DNA of 64,000 bases from Aphidius gifuensis (lineage: Eukaryota > Arthropoda > Insecta > Hymenoptera > Braconidae): NCBI RefSeq assembly GCF_014905175.1, contig NC_057793.1:9114001-9178000 (forward strand). The letters run 5' to 3'. Of the stretch, positions 56,601 through 62,429 are shown piece by piece (positions within the stretch are counted from its first letter, which is position 1; each line of letters opens with the position of its first letter). A model generated the notes under the pieces. It saw nothing but the letters and a program-made list of their open reading frames with translations, did not search any database and was not told the origin of the DNA. The position numbers and the translations under genes were made by a program.

Positions 56601-59600
56601 ATGATAAGAAACAACAAGCAATGACTCATTACAATGAAGTGTATACGTAAACATTTGTTGATAAAAGGACAAAGAAAAAAAATTTCAAAAAGGTAAAATA
56701 AATAAATTTAATGACGAAAATAAAATAAAATAATTATATTATATTTTGGACGGGTATTGTTTATATTTTTTTAAATATTATAAGTTGGTTTTATTTTTTT
56801 CTAATATTACAATTGTGCATATATAATTATATAGAAGAACTGGAAGGACCTTTGCGGGTGTGAATGAAGTGACGGAAAAATAAATTAGTTGAATAATTAT
56901 TGTACTAAAAGAATATGAAATGAAAAAACAAAAAAAAAAAAAAAATGGAACTGCCTTGTGAAATAATAAAGAAGCAATGCAATAGGGTTATATAGTAGCT
57001 ATTAGTCGGCAGATTAGCAGTTAAAATTGAAATTTGCACGGACAGTTTGTTGCGCATCGGCACGTCAGAAGAATCGATAGACGACGATGGTAGATGGGCC
57101 CAATATTACAAGAAACCAAATCTGTTACGCATATTGAGACTGACTCATCTGTGAAGGTTCACTAACAAAACAATTTTTAAACACCATAATATTTCGCATC
57201 TTTGATATACATATACAACACAAGTTATTTAAAATGAGCATATGGTTACCGTAGTGTTGGGTCTGTACTTGCACTGTGGCCACTGTAACATCAATCCAAC
57301 GCTTCAGAAGTCATCTCAACAATATGCAATATACTCAACAGCAATCATATAATAATATAATTATTGTTTATTACTATTAAGAAATTGACCGTGACTGAAT
57401 ATTTACTGCATCATAAAGCAATCTATATTAAAATTTTAATTTTTTAATTTTATATCTTGTATTAATATTTTTAAATATTCCTATTTATATATTTTAATTT
57501 CAGATAAATTTTGACATTGAAAAAATTTGATATATCTATTACAGGAGCTTTTTTAAATCACATTTATACTTGAATAAAATATCCACCATGATTTTACCCC
57601 ATTATCAAGATACGATGAAAAATATCCTGTAAATAATTTTTCCGGTAGAATCATCTGGAAATACAATATCTTATATTTGATAATTTATTAATTTAATATA
57701 AAATAAACATTATGTAGAGTGTGTTTGGTATAAAGAACATGCGAAGTATTGAAAATTAAAATTAATAATTATAAAAATAATACAAGCATAGTAACACATA
57801 AACATAATGATGATTATGACTATTTAAAATTTGTCGAAAAATAATTATGACAAGAGTATAATCAGCACGATAAATAAATAAATATTCCATTTAAAAATTT
57901 ATTTATTTTTTTTCAAATTTACTATTATCATACGCATCTTGGATAAATTGAAAATTAATTTATTTAAAAATTAATTAATTAGTCATCGTGTATTGTAATG
58001 ACTCGCTGTTATTATTATTTCAAATTTAATTTTATTAATATTTTATATTTTAAATATTGCATAAAATGTTTATTTATTTTATTTATTTATTCAATTTATT
58101 ATTATATATTAACAATCAAATATAATTTGATAAATTTGTATAATTTATTTATTTTTTACAGTGTTATATTTTTGTTGAGAACATTTAGTCGTGTAATATT
58201 TTATTTCAAAACAATATGCACATTAAACTTGCATTTAAAATATACATATTGATATAAATTTAAAAAATTGTAAGTAAATTCCAAAAAACAGCCGGTTAAG
58301 CAAGTTTAGGTGTGAGGATCTCGATTTACGTTTACAGATACGATCATTTTCAGGCTTCGCATAGCCAATTACAAGTTGAACTGGGCACTATGCACGCCAC
58401 CAATATACGCAGTGTATATACGGTCATCGGGTCAGCTTAACTGATACTTATTATTGCATTTTATTCTTTGGTTATGTGTATTGTGACGCATTTTTATTTT
58501 TTATTTAATTTAATTTTTTTTTCAAAAAATAAATCGAGCATAAGATAAAAACTCAATTTTTTCAAATTAAAAAATTGAAAATATCTAAAATTTTATCATT
58601 AAATTTTTCTATAAATTAAAATCTTTTGAACAATATTGGAATTGCAAAGAATTTAAGCAATATATTTTTTTGATTTCTCGTTAGTTCAATAAAACTCAAT
58701 GAGCTCAAGATTTTACTTTTTTTTTTCTTTCAATCTCCCTGTTTCCTTTGTGATAGAAGAGATTCATTCTCTCCAATTTCATTGATTAAACAAAAAAAAA
58801 TAAATAAAAATAAATACTTTGTGACATTAAACGTTATTTGTCAATAATTATTTTAAAATAATTTTCTTTTTTCATATGAATTAGACTACCTATATTCATT
58901 GTGTACGATTAGCTGATTTTATACCTCCCAAAGTCAAGTCCTTGCATTCTGATGGGACTGAAACGAAAAAGCATTATGTTAGCTCTGAAAAAAAATATAT
59001 AAAAGAAGCATAAAAATCGTCACGCTTGCTTCGAAGATGAAACAAAAATAATAAAAATAAAAAAACCAACTCCAGTGTCGTTGACCACAAGAGTCCCCAA
59101 AATCATTTTGATGCTCAATATTCGCCACTTCTACTCTATTCATGCGCACAAAATTACTTCGATAAAACTTTTGCTTCATTTTGTCTGGTGTACATATATA
59201 TACACGTCTGACTTTTGCAGATTTCAAATATATTTTTTTTTATATTACATAAAATCATTATCATTAATTTATATATTTTTTTTTATTTATATTTTAGTTT
59301 TAATGATTTTTCATTAAACAATAATCAATCGATTATTATTTAAAAAAAAAAAAACAAATACAATTTTTCAATAGTAAAATAAAGCAAGTATTTAATATTT
59401 TAAATATTTTTTTTTCAATGTTAAATCAAAATTGAATTGTTAATTTTATATTAAAGTTGATATACAGCATTTTTTTTTTTTGTTTTATTTCAACATTGAA
59501 ATTGAACAAAAGAAAAAAAAAGATTGAGCGAAAATTTTTGTAATTTATATTTTACCATTAATTCTAAAAATGAAATAAATTCAAAAATAATAGTTTAAAG

Positions 59601-59687
59601 CTTTGTTGAGGTAGGGAAATTGTACAAACAAATAAGTGTCAAAAAAAAAAAAGCTCTCTCTCATTTCAACTTACACAAACGAGACAT
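8427..59687 (-). CDS. Split gene for a probable nuclear co-regulator with Gln/Asn tracts and a CtBP-like motif; 5' and middle part, 3' end outside window
   Basis: I assembled this gene from six exons: 59675-59687, 58925-58957, 45638-46402, 40712-40765, 37292-37324 and 8427-8666. All junctions have GT/AG sites and all are phase 1, so about 379 residues read through without a stop. Seen in the product: a start MSRLFPSEC, then LAGLNSEEVQRWIAE at about 17-31, a six-residue Gln tract near 95-100, an Asn tract near 119-131, PLDFS at 193-197 (variant of the CtBP-binding PxDLS motif) followed by a basic KQKK, and a Ser-rich acidic stretch near 234-259. VKEE follows at 273-276, then a polar Thr/Ser-rich tail. 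There are no membrane segments. The composition suits a transcriptional co-regulator. The CtBP motif made me think of the ecdysone-response factor E93/Mblk-1, but I cannot confirm this and leave the symbol empty. The remaining exons should lie left of base 1. The microexons could be skipped without breaking frame. Confidence 0.75.
9105..9260. other. GC-richer island in the large intron
   Basis: About 150 bp of mixed composition (for example GACCTCCGCCCCACGTCAG) inside strongly AT DNA. Overlapping short ORFs on both strands but no splice sites. It may be a regulatory element. Confidence 0.3.
9455..10240 (+). repeat. Dispersed repeat family A, copy 1 (extended form)
   Basis: Starts ATATCCTGTGAAAAATATCTGG and includes the core shared by all copies (AACAGCGAGTCATTACAATAC, GTGCTGATTATACTCTTGTC, CTACATAATGTTTACG). 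It runs past GACTGGGAAATTTG into an extra 200 bp shared only with copy 4. No transposase ORF; the 65-codon ORF starting MTRCYYYFKF recurs because the repeat recurs. Confidence 0.9.
10440..10790. other. Purine-rich and GC-richer patch
   Basis: A GA-rich stretch (10515-10695) is followed by about 70 bp of mixed composition (CCGTAGCGCTAACTAAGGGC, then homeodomain-like TAATCAATATTATCG). No ORF. A regulatory element is possible but unproven. Confidence 0.3.
12562..12990 (+). pseudogene. Decayed ORF of unknown origin with three in-frame stops
   Basis: One plus-strand frame stays open for about 140 codons except for TAG at 12670, TGA at 12814 and TGA at 12865. The text is protein-like rather than low complexity: YTFDIDPESRVTIYTINV in the first part, NGFYKRDFGLRWEFRVDEDL in the middle, TYSRTDPTDQTLLL near the end. 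It then enters an A run at 12964 and stops at TAA. GC content is clearly above the surroundings. No start codon lies in frame (a TAA is just upstream of 12562). I do not recognise the family. It could be a dead copy of a host, mobile-element or viral gene. The alternative is a coincidentally open, less AT-rich island. Confidence 0.4.
14225..14800. other. GC-richer island with alternating CG tracts
   Basis: Includes CGCACGCGCGACTC at 14297 and CGCCCGCGCGCGCGCACGCG at 14562, unusual in this AT-rich DNA. Overlapping ORFs on both strands run into T runs and are not convincing. Confidence 0.3.
16053..16123 (-). other. tRNA-like Pol III promoter segment inside the foldback element
   Basis: On the minus strand TGGCCGAGCGTG (16116-16105) resembles a tRNA A box and GGTTCGGGGAACC (16076-16064) a B box, 40 nt apart. 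The acceptor ends do not pair, so it is a degenerate tRNA or SINE head rather than a working tRNA gene. Confidence 0.5.
16286..17080 (+). repeat. Four tandem units of about 240 bp inside the foldback element
   Basis: CTTGATCAAGATTTGATCCA starts at 16286, 16525, 16761 and 17001 (periods 239, 236, 240). Each unit also contains the CTTGATCAAG palindrome twice around an A/T spacer, a potential hairpin. The units are nearly identical, suggesting recent amplification. Confidence 0.9.
18512..18765 (+). mobile_element. tRNA-derived SINE-like element
   Basis: A tRNA-like head has A-box-like TGGTTAAGTCGG at 18539-18550 and B-box-like GAGTTCAAAACC at 18582-18593. It is followed by a non-tRNA body of mixed composition (18600-18740, for example CATAGACCACGTGAACAACG) and a T-rich tail (18758 on). 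This is the typical head-body-tail layout of a SINE. Only one copy was seen in the window. Confidence 0.6.
19190..19940. other. GC-richer island with CCAAT and TATA-like motifs
   Basis: Mixed-composition blocks at 19190-19270, 19420-19570, 19610-19690 and 19780-19940 are separated by A/T runs. GGCCAACG near 19500 and TATATATAAAA near 19576 are present. Several overlapping ORFs exist on both strands, none with good splice sites. Possible promoter/enhancer cluster. Confidence 0.3.
21411..21569 (-). CDS. Small repeat-encoded ORF, 52 aa (family B copy 1), intact
   Basis: Starts MFNEYLRLIAVGHDEDSLVY, continues through FNPFKIRLFTIDEF and ends EGYIQVVSQK before TAA. It is preceded by an in-frame stop, so the ATG is the start. 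The same start and reading frame occur at 44176. The protein text is conserved between copies, with a hydrophilic/aromatic mix and no membrane segment or signal peptide. No family recognised. It could be the 5' exon of a larger mobile-element or host gene rather than a complete gene. Confidence 0.35.
   Translation of the reverse strand: MFNEYLRLIAVGHDEDSLVYTFNPFKIRLFTIDEFQITEKFAEGYIQVVSQK
21436..22077 (+). repeat. Dispersed repeat family B, copy 1
   Basis: About 640 bp nearly identical to 26560-27205 and 44041-44660 (shared GGAGATACGCCTGCTTACC, GTTGTTTAAACAACG). On its minus strand it carries the start of a small conserved ORF. A short segment TTGTGGCAAAAA...TACACTTTTTTA occurs both at 21359 and at 21728, giving this copy an internal direct repeat. 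Confidence 0.9.
24563..25111 (+). repeat. Dispersed repeat family A, copy 2
   Basis: Core form, same orientation as copy 1. Starts TTCACTGGCAAGTAAAAAAT and ends ACTGGGAAATTTGTATTTAG. Near identical to copies 1, 3 and 5 except for A-run length changes. Confidence 0.9.
26158..26410 (+). other. GC-richer 250-bp island open on both strands
   Basis: Plus strand: open over 83 codons ending at TGA 26409 (contains FPVPKSHWRRMPIAPESQKE). Minus strand: open over 71 codons (contains QTQVADILFGILERLAF). Plus-strand codons end in A/T more often, as in the real genes here, so plus is the better guess. It abuts family B copy 2. No family recognised; possibly a pseudogene fragment. Confidence 0.3.
26520..26697 (-). 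pseudogene. Family B small ORF, copy 2, frameshifted
   Basis: Starts MFNEYLRLIAVGHAEDSLVY like the other copies, but a 2-bp length change after FTI shifts the frame. The old frame then resumes as EKFAEGYKQVISQ, matching the end of copy 1. Confidence 0.5.
26560..27205 (+). repeat. Dispersed repeat family B, copy 2
   Basis: Same 640-bp unit and orientation as copy 1. The embedded ORF is frameshifted here. Confidence 0.9.
27417..27486 (-). promoter_or_regulatory. Possible alternative promoter and leader exon of the minus-strand gene
   Basis: On the minus strand TATATATAAG (27486-27477) lies upstream of about 40 nt of mixed composition that ends in a strong donor GTAAGTTGG at 27416. All three frames are closed, so it would be a noncoding leader spliced toward 8666. 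Speculative. Confidence 0.2.
27765..27890. other. GC-richer island
   Basis: About 125 bp of strikingly mixed composition (GGTGAAGGCCCAGACGCTG, GTGGGGGGTCG). An ORF of 69 codons spans it on the plus strand but its upstream half is low complexity. Nothing recognised. Confidence 0.3.
28690..29216 (+). repeat. Dispersed repeat family A, copy 3
   Basis: Core form starting TTCACTGGCAAGTA and ending ACTGGGAAATTTGT; same orientation as copy 1. Confidence 0.9.
29715..29910 (+). promoter_or_regulatory. GC-richer island with well-spaced TATA and Inr, plus strand
   Basis: TATAAAA at 29827-29833 and GCAGTT with A at 29858 are 31 nt apart, the ideal arthropod spacing, in a CG-rich setting (GCGCGACGCCGACGGCCCTG). 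It would transcribe antisense to the host gene. No downstream ORF, so a noncoding RNA is possible. Confidence 0.35.
30195..30941 (-). repeat. Dispersed repeat family A, copy 4 (extended form, inverted)
   Basis: Reverse complement of copy 1 including its extra 200-bp flank (CAGGGTTAATTTGGGTATC). Only about 1 kb from copy 3 in the opposite orientation, so copies 3 and 4 form an imperfect inverted pair. Confidence 0.9.
32357..32926 (+). repeat. Dispersed repeat family A, copy 5
   Basis: Starts ATATCCTGTTTAAAATATCTGG like copy 1. Just before it, 32282-32350 is a short decayed fragment of the same family (AATAATAATAACACTGAGTCAT), so one copy landed in or next to another. Confidence 0.9.
33110..33470. 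other. GC-richer island of about 350 bp
   Basis: Mixed-composition DNA without good ORFs (frames close within about 68 codons) or splice sites. Unlike its AT surroundings. A conserved noncoding element is a reasonable guess. Confidence 0.3.
34830..35095 (+). other. GC-richer island with a possible short coding segment
   Basis: From ATG 34941 about 47 codons of good composition (starts MTSNTRRADSRLGQDGKYG; includes KITSLDHPGLVYDD) precede a run into T-rich DNA. An in-frame stop lies upstream, so the ATG could be a start. A weak donor GTATTC follows. No family recognised. Confidence 0.25.
35813..35842. repeat. Perfect 30-bp palindrome
   Basis: AATATTTCTATTACT followed directly by its reverse complement, centred on CTAG. 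No loop, no mismatch. Confidence 0.9.
35879..36229. mobile_element. 351-bp MITE with 25-bp perfect TIRs
   Basis: The TIRs start CCCAAGTGG and match over 25 bp at both ends. ATTAATAAATTC precedes it (35868-35879) and is repeated just after it (36235-36246), a possible 12-bp target duplication although six bases intervene on the right. A second inner inverted repeat (GCATACTAAAATTAAA / TTTAATTTTAGTATG) makes most of the element foldable. No ORF. Confidence 0.8.
37292..37324 (-). CDS. 33-nt microexon encoding SCGTIDPSTY
   Basis: TTTTTAG acceptor and GTGAGT donor bound a 33-nt open segment on the minus strand, phase 1 at both ends. Joined to its neighbours it gives aspartate codons (G|AT) at both junctions, and the flanking exons stay in frame. 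It is the third exon here of 54 nt or less. Confidence 0.72.
38889..38965 (+). repeat. Direct repeat with 33-bp hairpin, copy 2
   Basis: About 77 bp (AATGAGAGCG, TTTTCGGTAGACAAATCC, then the TACGTAGGTG hairpin at 38927-38959) repeated at 39515-39591 with two or three changes. Confidence 0.9.
39515..39591 (+). repeat. Direct repeat with 33-bp hairpin, copy 3
   Basis: Same orientation as the copy at 38889. The hairpin spans 39553-39585. The 550 bp between the two copies are GC-richer than their surroundings. Confidence 0.9.
40712..40765 (-). CDS. 54-nt microexon encoding HVKEERSSSHESPCSIK
   Basis: Acceptor TTTCAG and donor GTAAGA flank 54 nt that are open only in the frame supplied by the upstream exon. 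The peptide carries VKEE, which fits the sumoylation consensus (hydrophobic-K-x-E), followed by a Ser-rich run. The exon is symmetric (phase 1/1), so skipping it would remove the motif without a frameshift. Higher GC than the surrounding intron supports real coding sequence. Confidence 0.75.
40862..41708 (-). repeat. Dispersed repeat family A, copy 6 (second subtype, inverted)
   Basis: Has the family core but a different left half (GCTTCAGACGTCATCTC, GTGACTGAATATTTACTGC), shared only with copy 7. Compared with copy 7, about 65 bp are missing near 41525, between short ATTTATTTA direct repeats. Confidence 0.9.
43991..44176 (-). CDS. Family B small ORF, copy 3, 61 aa, intact with a different C terminus
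   Basis: Identical start and body to copy 1 (one or two residue differences, A for D at 14), then diverges after FAEGY into MNNIGNNFWKIAFTLF. The abrupt change of similarity inside the ORF is notable. No family recognised. Confidence 0.35.
   Translation of the reverse strand: MFNEYLRLIAVGHAEDSLVYTFNPFKIRLFTIDEFQIIEKFAEGYMNNIGNNFWKIAFTLF
44041..44660 (+). repeat. Dispersed repeat family B, copy 3
   Basis: Same unit and orientation as copies 1 and 2. Similarity stops at TTTGTCAATA on the right and at TATCCTTC on the left. Confidence 0.9.
45638..46402 (-). CDS. 765-nt main coding exon of the minus-strand gene (Gln/Asn tracts, PLDFS motif)
   Basis: This is the longest open stretch in the window, about 255 codons, with a clean donor GTGAGT at 45637 and an acceptor AG at 46404-46403. 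The acceptor is preceded by an A-rich rather than T-rich tract and is therefore the weaker end; a second AG 18 nt further in is an alternative. Before the donor the codons are A/T-ending, as expected in this genome. The Gln tract is encoded by CAA repeats (46149-46165) and the Asn tract by AAT repeats (46057-46094). The PLDFS motif lies in the second half, and the exon ends in a Ser-rich, phosphorylation-prone stretch (RRNSSASDAS, VSDDEG). Confidence 0.9.
47520..47930. other. GC-rich island in the 12.5-kb intron, possible internal promoter
   Basis: Includes CTGCCGCGTGCATGTGTGCAG, GGGTCCGGGCTGCTG and CTCCGCGGCCGCAG (a NotI site, rare here). It lies about 1.1 kb upstream of the main coding exon of the minus-strand gene. 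Minus ORF 47591-47872 reads through it but includes a Phe run and no donor was found. Confidence 0.35.
57000..57290. other. GC-richer patch
   Basis: Mixed composition (CGATAGACGACGATGGTAGA, TGGGCCCAATATTAC) without ORFs. It ends where family A copy 7 begins. Confidence 0.3.
57299..58160 (-). repeat. Dispersed repeat family A, copy 7 (second subtype, inverted)
   Basis: Same structure as copy 6 without the internal deletion. The shared left half begins CGCTTCAGAAGTCATCTCAA. Confidence 0.9.
58300..58440. other. GC-richer patch
   Basis: About 140 bp of mixed composition (GAACTGGGCACTATGCACGC) between family A copy 7 and the microexon at 58925. No ORF or splice sites. Confidence 0.3.
58925..58957 (-). 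CDS. 33-nt microexon of the minus-strand gene
   Basis: The minus strand reads TTTCAG / 33 nt / GTATAA. In the frame required by the 765-nt exon downstream it reads PSECKDLTLG with split codons at both ends (phase 1 in, phase 1 out). The other two frames are one with a stop and one open. The small size and pyrimidine-containing acceptor are convincing, but expression evidence is absent. Confidence 0.6.
58958..59674 (-). other. 717-bp first intron of the minus-strand gene (if the exon-1 model is right)
   Basis: Donor GTAAGT at 59674, acceptor TTTCAG before 58957. A moderately GC patch at 59060-59220 has overlapping ORFs on both strands (minus 58979-59227, plus 59075-59317) but no good splice sites. 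Confidence 0.4.
59675..59687 (-). CDS. Candidate first coding exon (ATG, 4 codons plus 1 base) of the minus-strand gene
   Basis: On the minus strand an ATG at 59687-59685, with A at -3, reads M-S-R-L plus one base and then meets a perfect donor GTAAGT at 59674. Its phase (1) matches the acceptor of the exon at 58957, giving F across the junction. No in-frame stop is seen for several codons upstream, so the true start could lie further 5'. The exon was chosen from signal quality and phase only, so another first exon is possible. Confidence 0.42.
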
Positions 59688-62063
59688 ACTTGGCACAAAG
59701 CTCCAAATTAAATTGATGATATTGCTTGAGAAATAAAAAAAAAAAAAAAAGATTAAATTCAAGTGAAATATTCAGTTATATTTTGCAGTAAATAAAAAAT
59801 TTAAAATCATGAATGAAGAAATTTTGTACGGCGAGGGTAGCCAACGCTTAGTGGTCTGATAAGTCAAAGCCAGATATGGAGGGAAAAATTGATATGTCTA
59901 AAGTGGATGATACACCAGAGGCTATAAAAAAATAACAAAATAAAAAACAAAAAATATATGTATTTAAATAAATTTCTAATAATTAAATAATAATATTTTT
60001 TTACTATTATTAATGTTACTTTAAATTTTCTTTAACCATTATTATAAAAATAATTATTTGAAAATAATTTGATGATTTATTAATAAAAATAACACTCAAT
60101 ATTTTCAGCTGTATATTTAATGATGAATGATTAAAAATATACAAGTAGTTAATAATATTTAAAAGTCTAATATCGTCAATAGTTTATTTCTGTAGATCAA
60201 TAATGACATTCGTTTCTTAAGCGCATGCTCGCATCAAATTCTTTTCCACTCGCGCTGTTTTTTTTTTCTTTATTTTTTTCTTTTACCTATTCCATAAAAC
60301 TTCAACGAATCCCAGAGACTGATATTATTCTTTTCCATTTAACATTCATGACGTCCGTATCATACCATCATGTGAAATTTTTTTTCCATATAAATATCAA
60401 CTTCAAAAGAATATTTATAACAAATAATAATAATTTTAATCATAAAAATTATATTTACATTATTATAATCATTAATAACTTTGTTGAAAGATATACAGTC
60501 ATTTTGGAGATGAAGAAATGTATTAGAATTTTTATTTTTTTTTTTCCATTTAATTTATATACATGAATGTCGTCGAGTTACAAACAAAAGGGCTTAACTT
60601 ACTTGAACATTAAAATTAGAATATTTCCATTTTTTTGAATTTTTTATACAATAAAATAAATACAAAAAAAGACGGCTAGTTATTGGATTTTTTTTTTGAA
60701 AGAAGTATTGAATTTTTTAATGAAATATGCTCATATTTTTTTAAATCATTAACGTTAAGATTTTGTATTTCATATTTAAAATAAGCGTATCACCCGTTTG
60801 GAGCATTAGATCTTTAGTTGTTATTGTCTTTGTTTCTAAATTAAATTTTAAAAATTCGCTGAATTGAATTAATTTAAATACCAAACAAGTGATAGAGTTT
60901 TCAAAGACGCTTTTTTTGATCATAATACCAAGTTTGTAAGTTGATTTTATCAAAAGTTATGATCAATAACTGCTTTTGAAATTTTTTTTGAGTATATTTT
61001 TTAAATTTCATTGATTATTTATCAAACTGATATAAACATCTCACAATACGGCCCCGAGCTTTAAAAAAAGCTCCTTTATGTGTATTTTCAACAAATGTGA
61101 ATAGAAATTTGGTTGAAAATATATTTTTTCTTCAAAAAAAAAAACTTCATTTGGGAGGCTAAGCCTAATAATAGTGTTATCAAAACTTTCATCATAAAAA
61201 ATTCATATAAAAAAAAGAATTGATTATTAAAAAAGTTATTAACTTTTATCTTTTTTATCAAGCTGTTTTCCATGAACTGCTAAAATTTCTTTGAATTCTG
61301 TTAATAATTATAGACATTATGAAATTTTGGAAAAAGATAGCAATTTCAAGTTGTCATTTAGGAACGATTATAAATTGAATATTTTCTTTTTCTTTTTATA
61401 AATTAATAATATTGATACGCATTAAACAAATCCAACTGGCAAAGCAATTCCAAACCGATGAAAACCATGTGGTTTTCCAGCGACTTGTCACCACCTATTA
61501 TCCATTTTATGTATCAATTTAGTGATCTATTTTTTAGCATGGATTCTATTGATAGAGTTTGCCTTCTTAATTTTTATATATTCTTCATGGTCAACTAGCT
61601 GATAATATTATTACCGACTGCCTTCAAGTATTTCGTAACTTCGAAACTTCAAACGCTAGATGTCACAGAATGTCAGCTGCTAAAAACTGCTAAAAACTGC
61701 TAGAAACATTTCAAAAAAAATAATAAATTTCGTCTTGTTTTTCCACCCAAATATTTATTAATTATTAATCATTATTATTTATTGATATTTAATAATAATA
61801 ATAATTATTATTGTCAACACAAAAGTACCGTATTAAATACCGGTATTTTAACATTTTTAATTCTCTTGGTAAATTACCAAAAACTAGCAGTAATATTTCT
61901 TCTTACCATATGTTAAATATCATCTTGATGTCAACAAATACGAGTGTTTTTTGTTTTTGTTTGTTGCCACTTGCCAAACATATTTTTTTTTACTCAAACA
62001 CTGAACTAAATAAGTGATTTAGACAATTTTATACCAATCAATTTCGATAATATTTAAATAACA
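59688..62063. other. Intergenic region between divergently transcribed genes, with 5' UTR/promoter of XKR
   Basis: About 2.4 kb between the candidate first exon of the minus-strand gene and the XKR ATG. Mostly A/T tracts. The stretch 61437-61720 is less AT-biased and ends in a small tandem repeat, so the XKR promoter is most likely there. The 68-codon ORF at 61811-62017 ends just before the ATG and looks like 5' UTR noise. Confidence 0.4.
61678..61707. repeat. Three-copy 10-bp tandem repeat (GCTAAAAACT)
   Basis: GCTAAAAACT is repeated twice perfectly and once with one change (GCTAGAAAC), within the presumed XKR promoter region. Confidence 0.7.
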
Positions 62064-62429
62064 ATGGAAAATGGTGTAAGAGTAAATGATAATAGTGAGG
62101 AGGTTGAAAAACTAACACTAAAAATCATAAATAATGACAAAATGAAAGAATCAAATGATGACATTGATGCATTATTTCCAATTCCAAATTTTGGAATTGA
62201 CGTTGGTGATGTACCATTGAGCAAAGCACTTGTTACAAAATGTGATTTATTTTGGATTTGTGTATCAATATTAACTCATTTAATTGACATTGGTGCTGAT
62301 TTAAATCTTGCAAGAAGTTATTATGTTGGTGGAATGTTTGGATACTTCATATGGACTGTTATTTTCTTATTTGCTCCATCATTTATCAACATCATTGTCA
62401 GCATCAGAATGTACAATCAAGACTGCGAG
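62064..62429 (+). CDS. XKR exon 1 (residues 1-122)
   Basis: Runs from the ATG to GAG before donor GTAAAT, phase 0. It encodes the charged N-terminal cytosolic tail with DDID and the first two membrane segments, including ILTHLIDIGADL. Confidence 0.93.

Larger units (their letters stand above)
46403..58924 (-). other. 12.5-kb intron of the minus-strand gene
   Basis: Contains the GC-rich island at 47520-47930, patches at 48960-49680, 50880-51050, 57000-57290 and 58300-58440, and family A copy 7. The 121-codon ORF at 54474-54839 is Phe/Lys/Asn low complexity and not counted as a gene. Confidence 0.6.

Noticed and set aside
9455..58252. Recurring 61-84-codon ORFs starting MTRCYYYFKF (9455-9652, 32363-32548, 41565-41783, 57998-58252)
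   Set aside because: They are the same AT-rich segment of repeat family A seen again in each copy; hydrophobic low complexity, no sign of selection.
58979..59227. 82-codon minus-strand ORF just upstream of the 58925 exon
   Set aside because: No plausible donor within it, an aromatic run from T tracts, and the phase-matched exon at 59675 fits better.
60225..60566. 113-codon plus-strand ORF in the intergenic region
   Set aside because: Begins at a non-ATG codon, ends in a Phe run, and has no splice or promoter support.
61811..62017. 68-codon ORF before the XKR start
   Set aside because: Starts at a non-ATG codon and ends upstream of the XKR ATG; best seen as 5' UTR.
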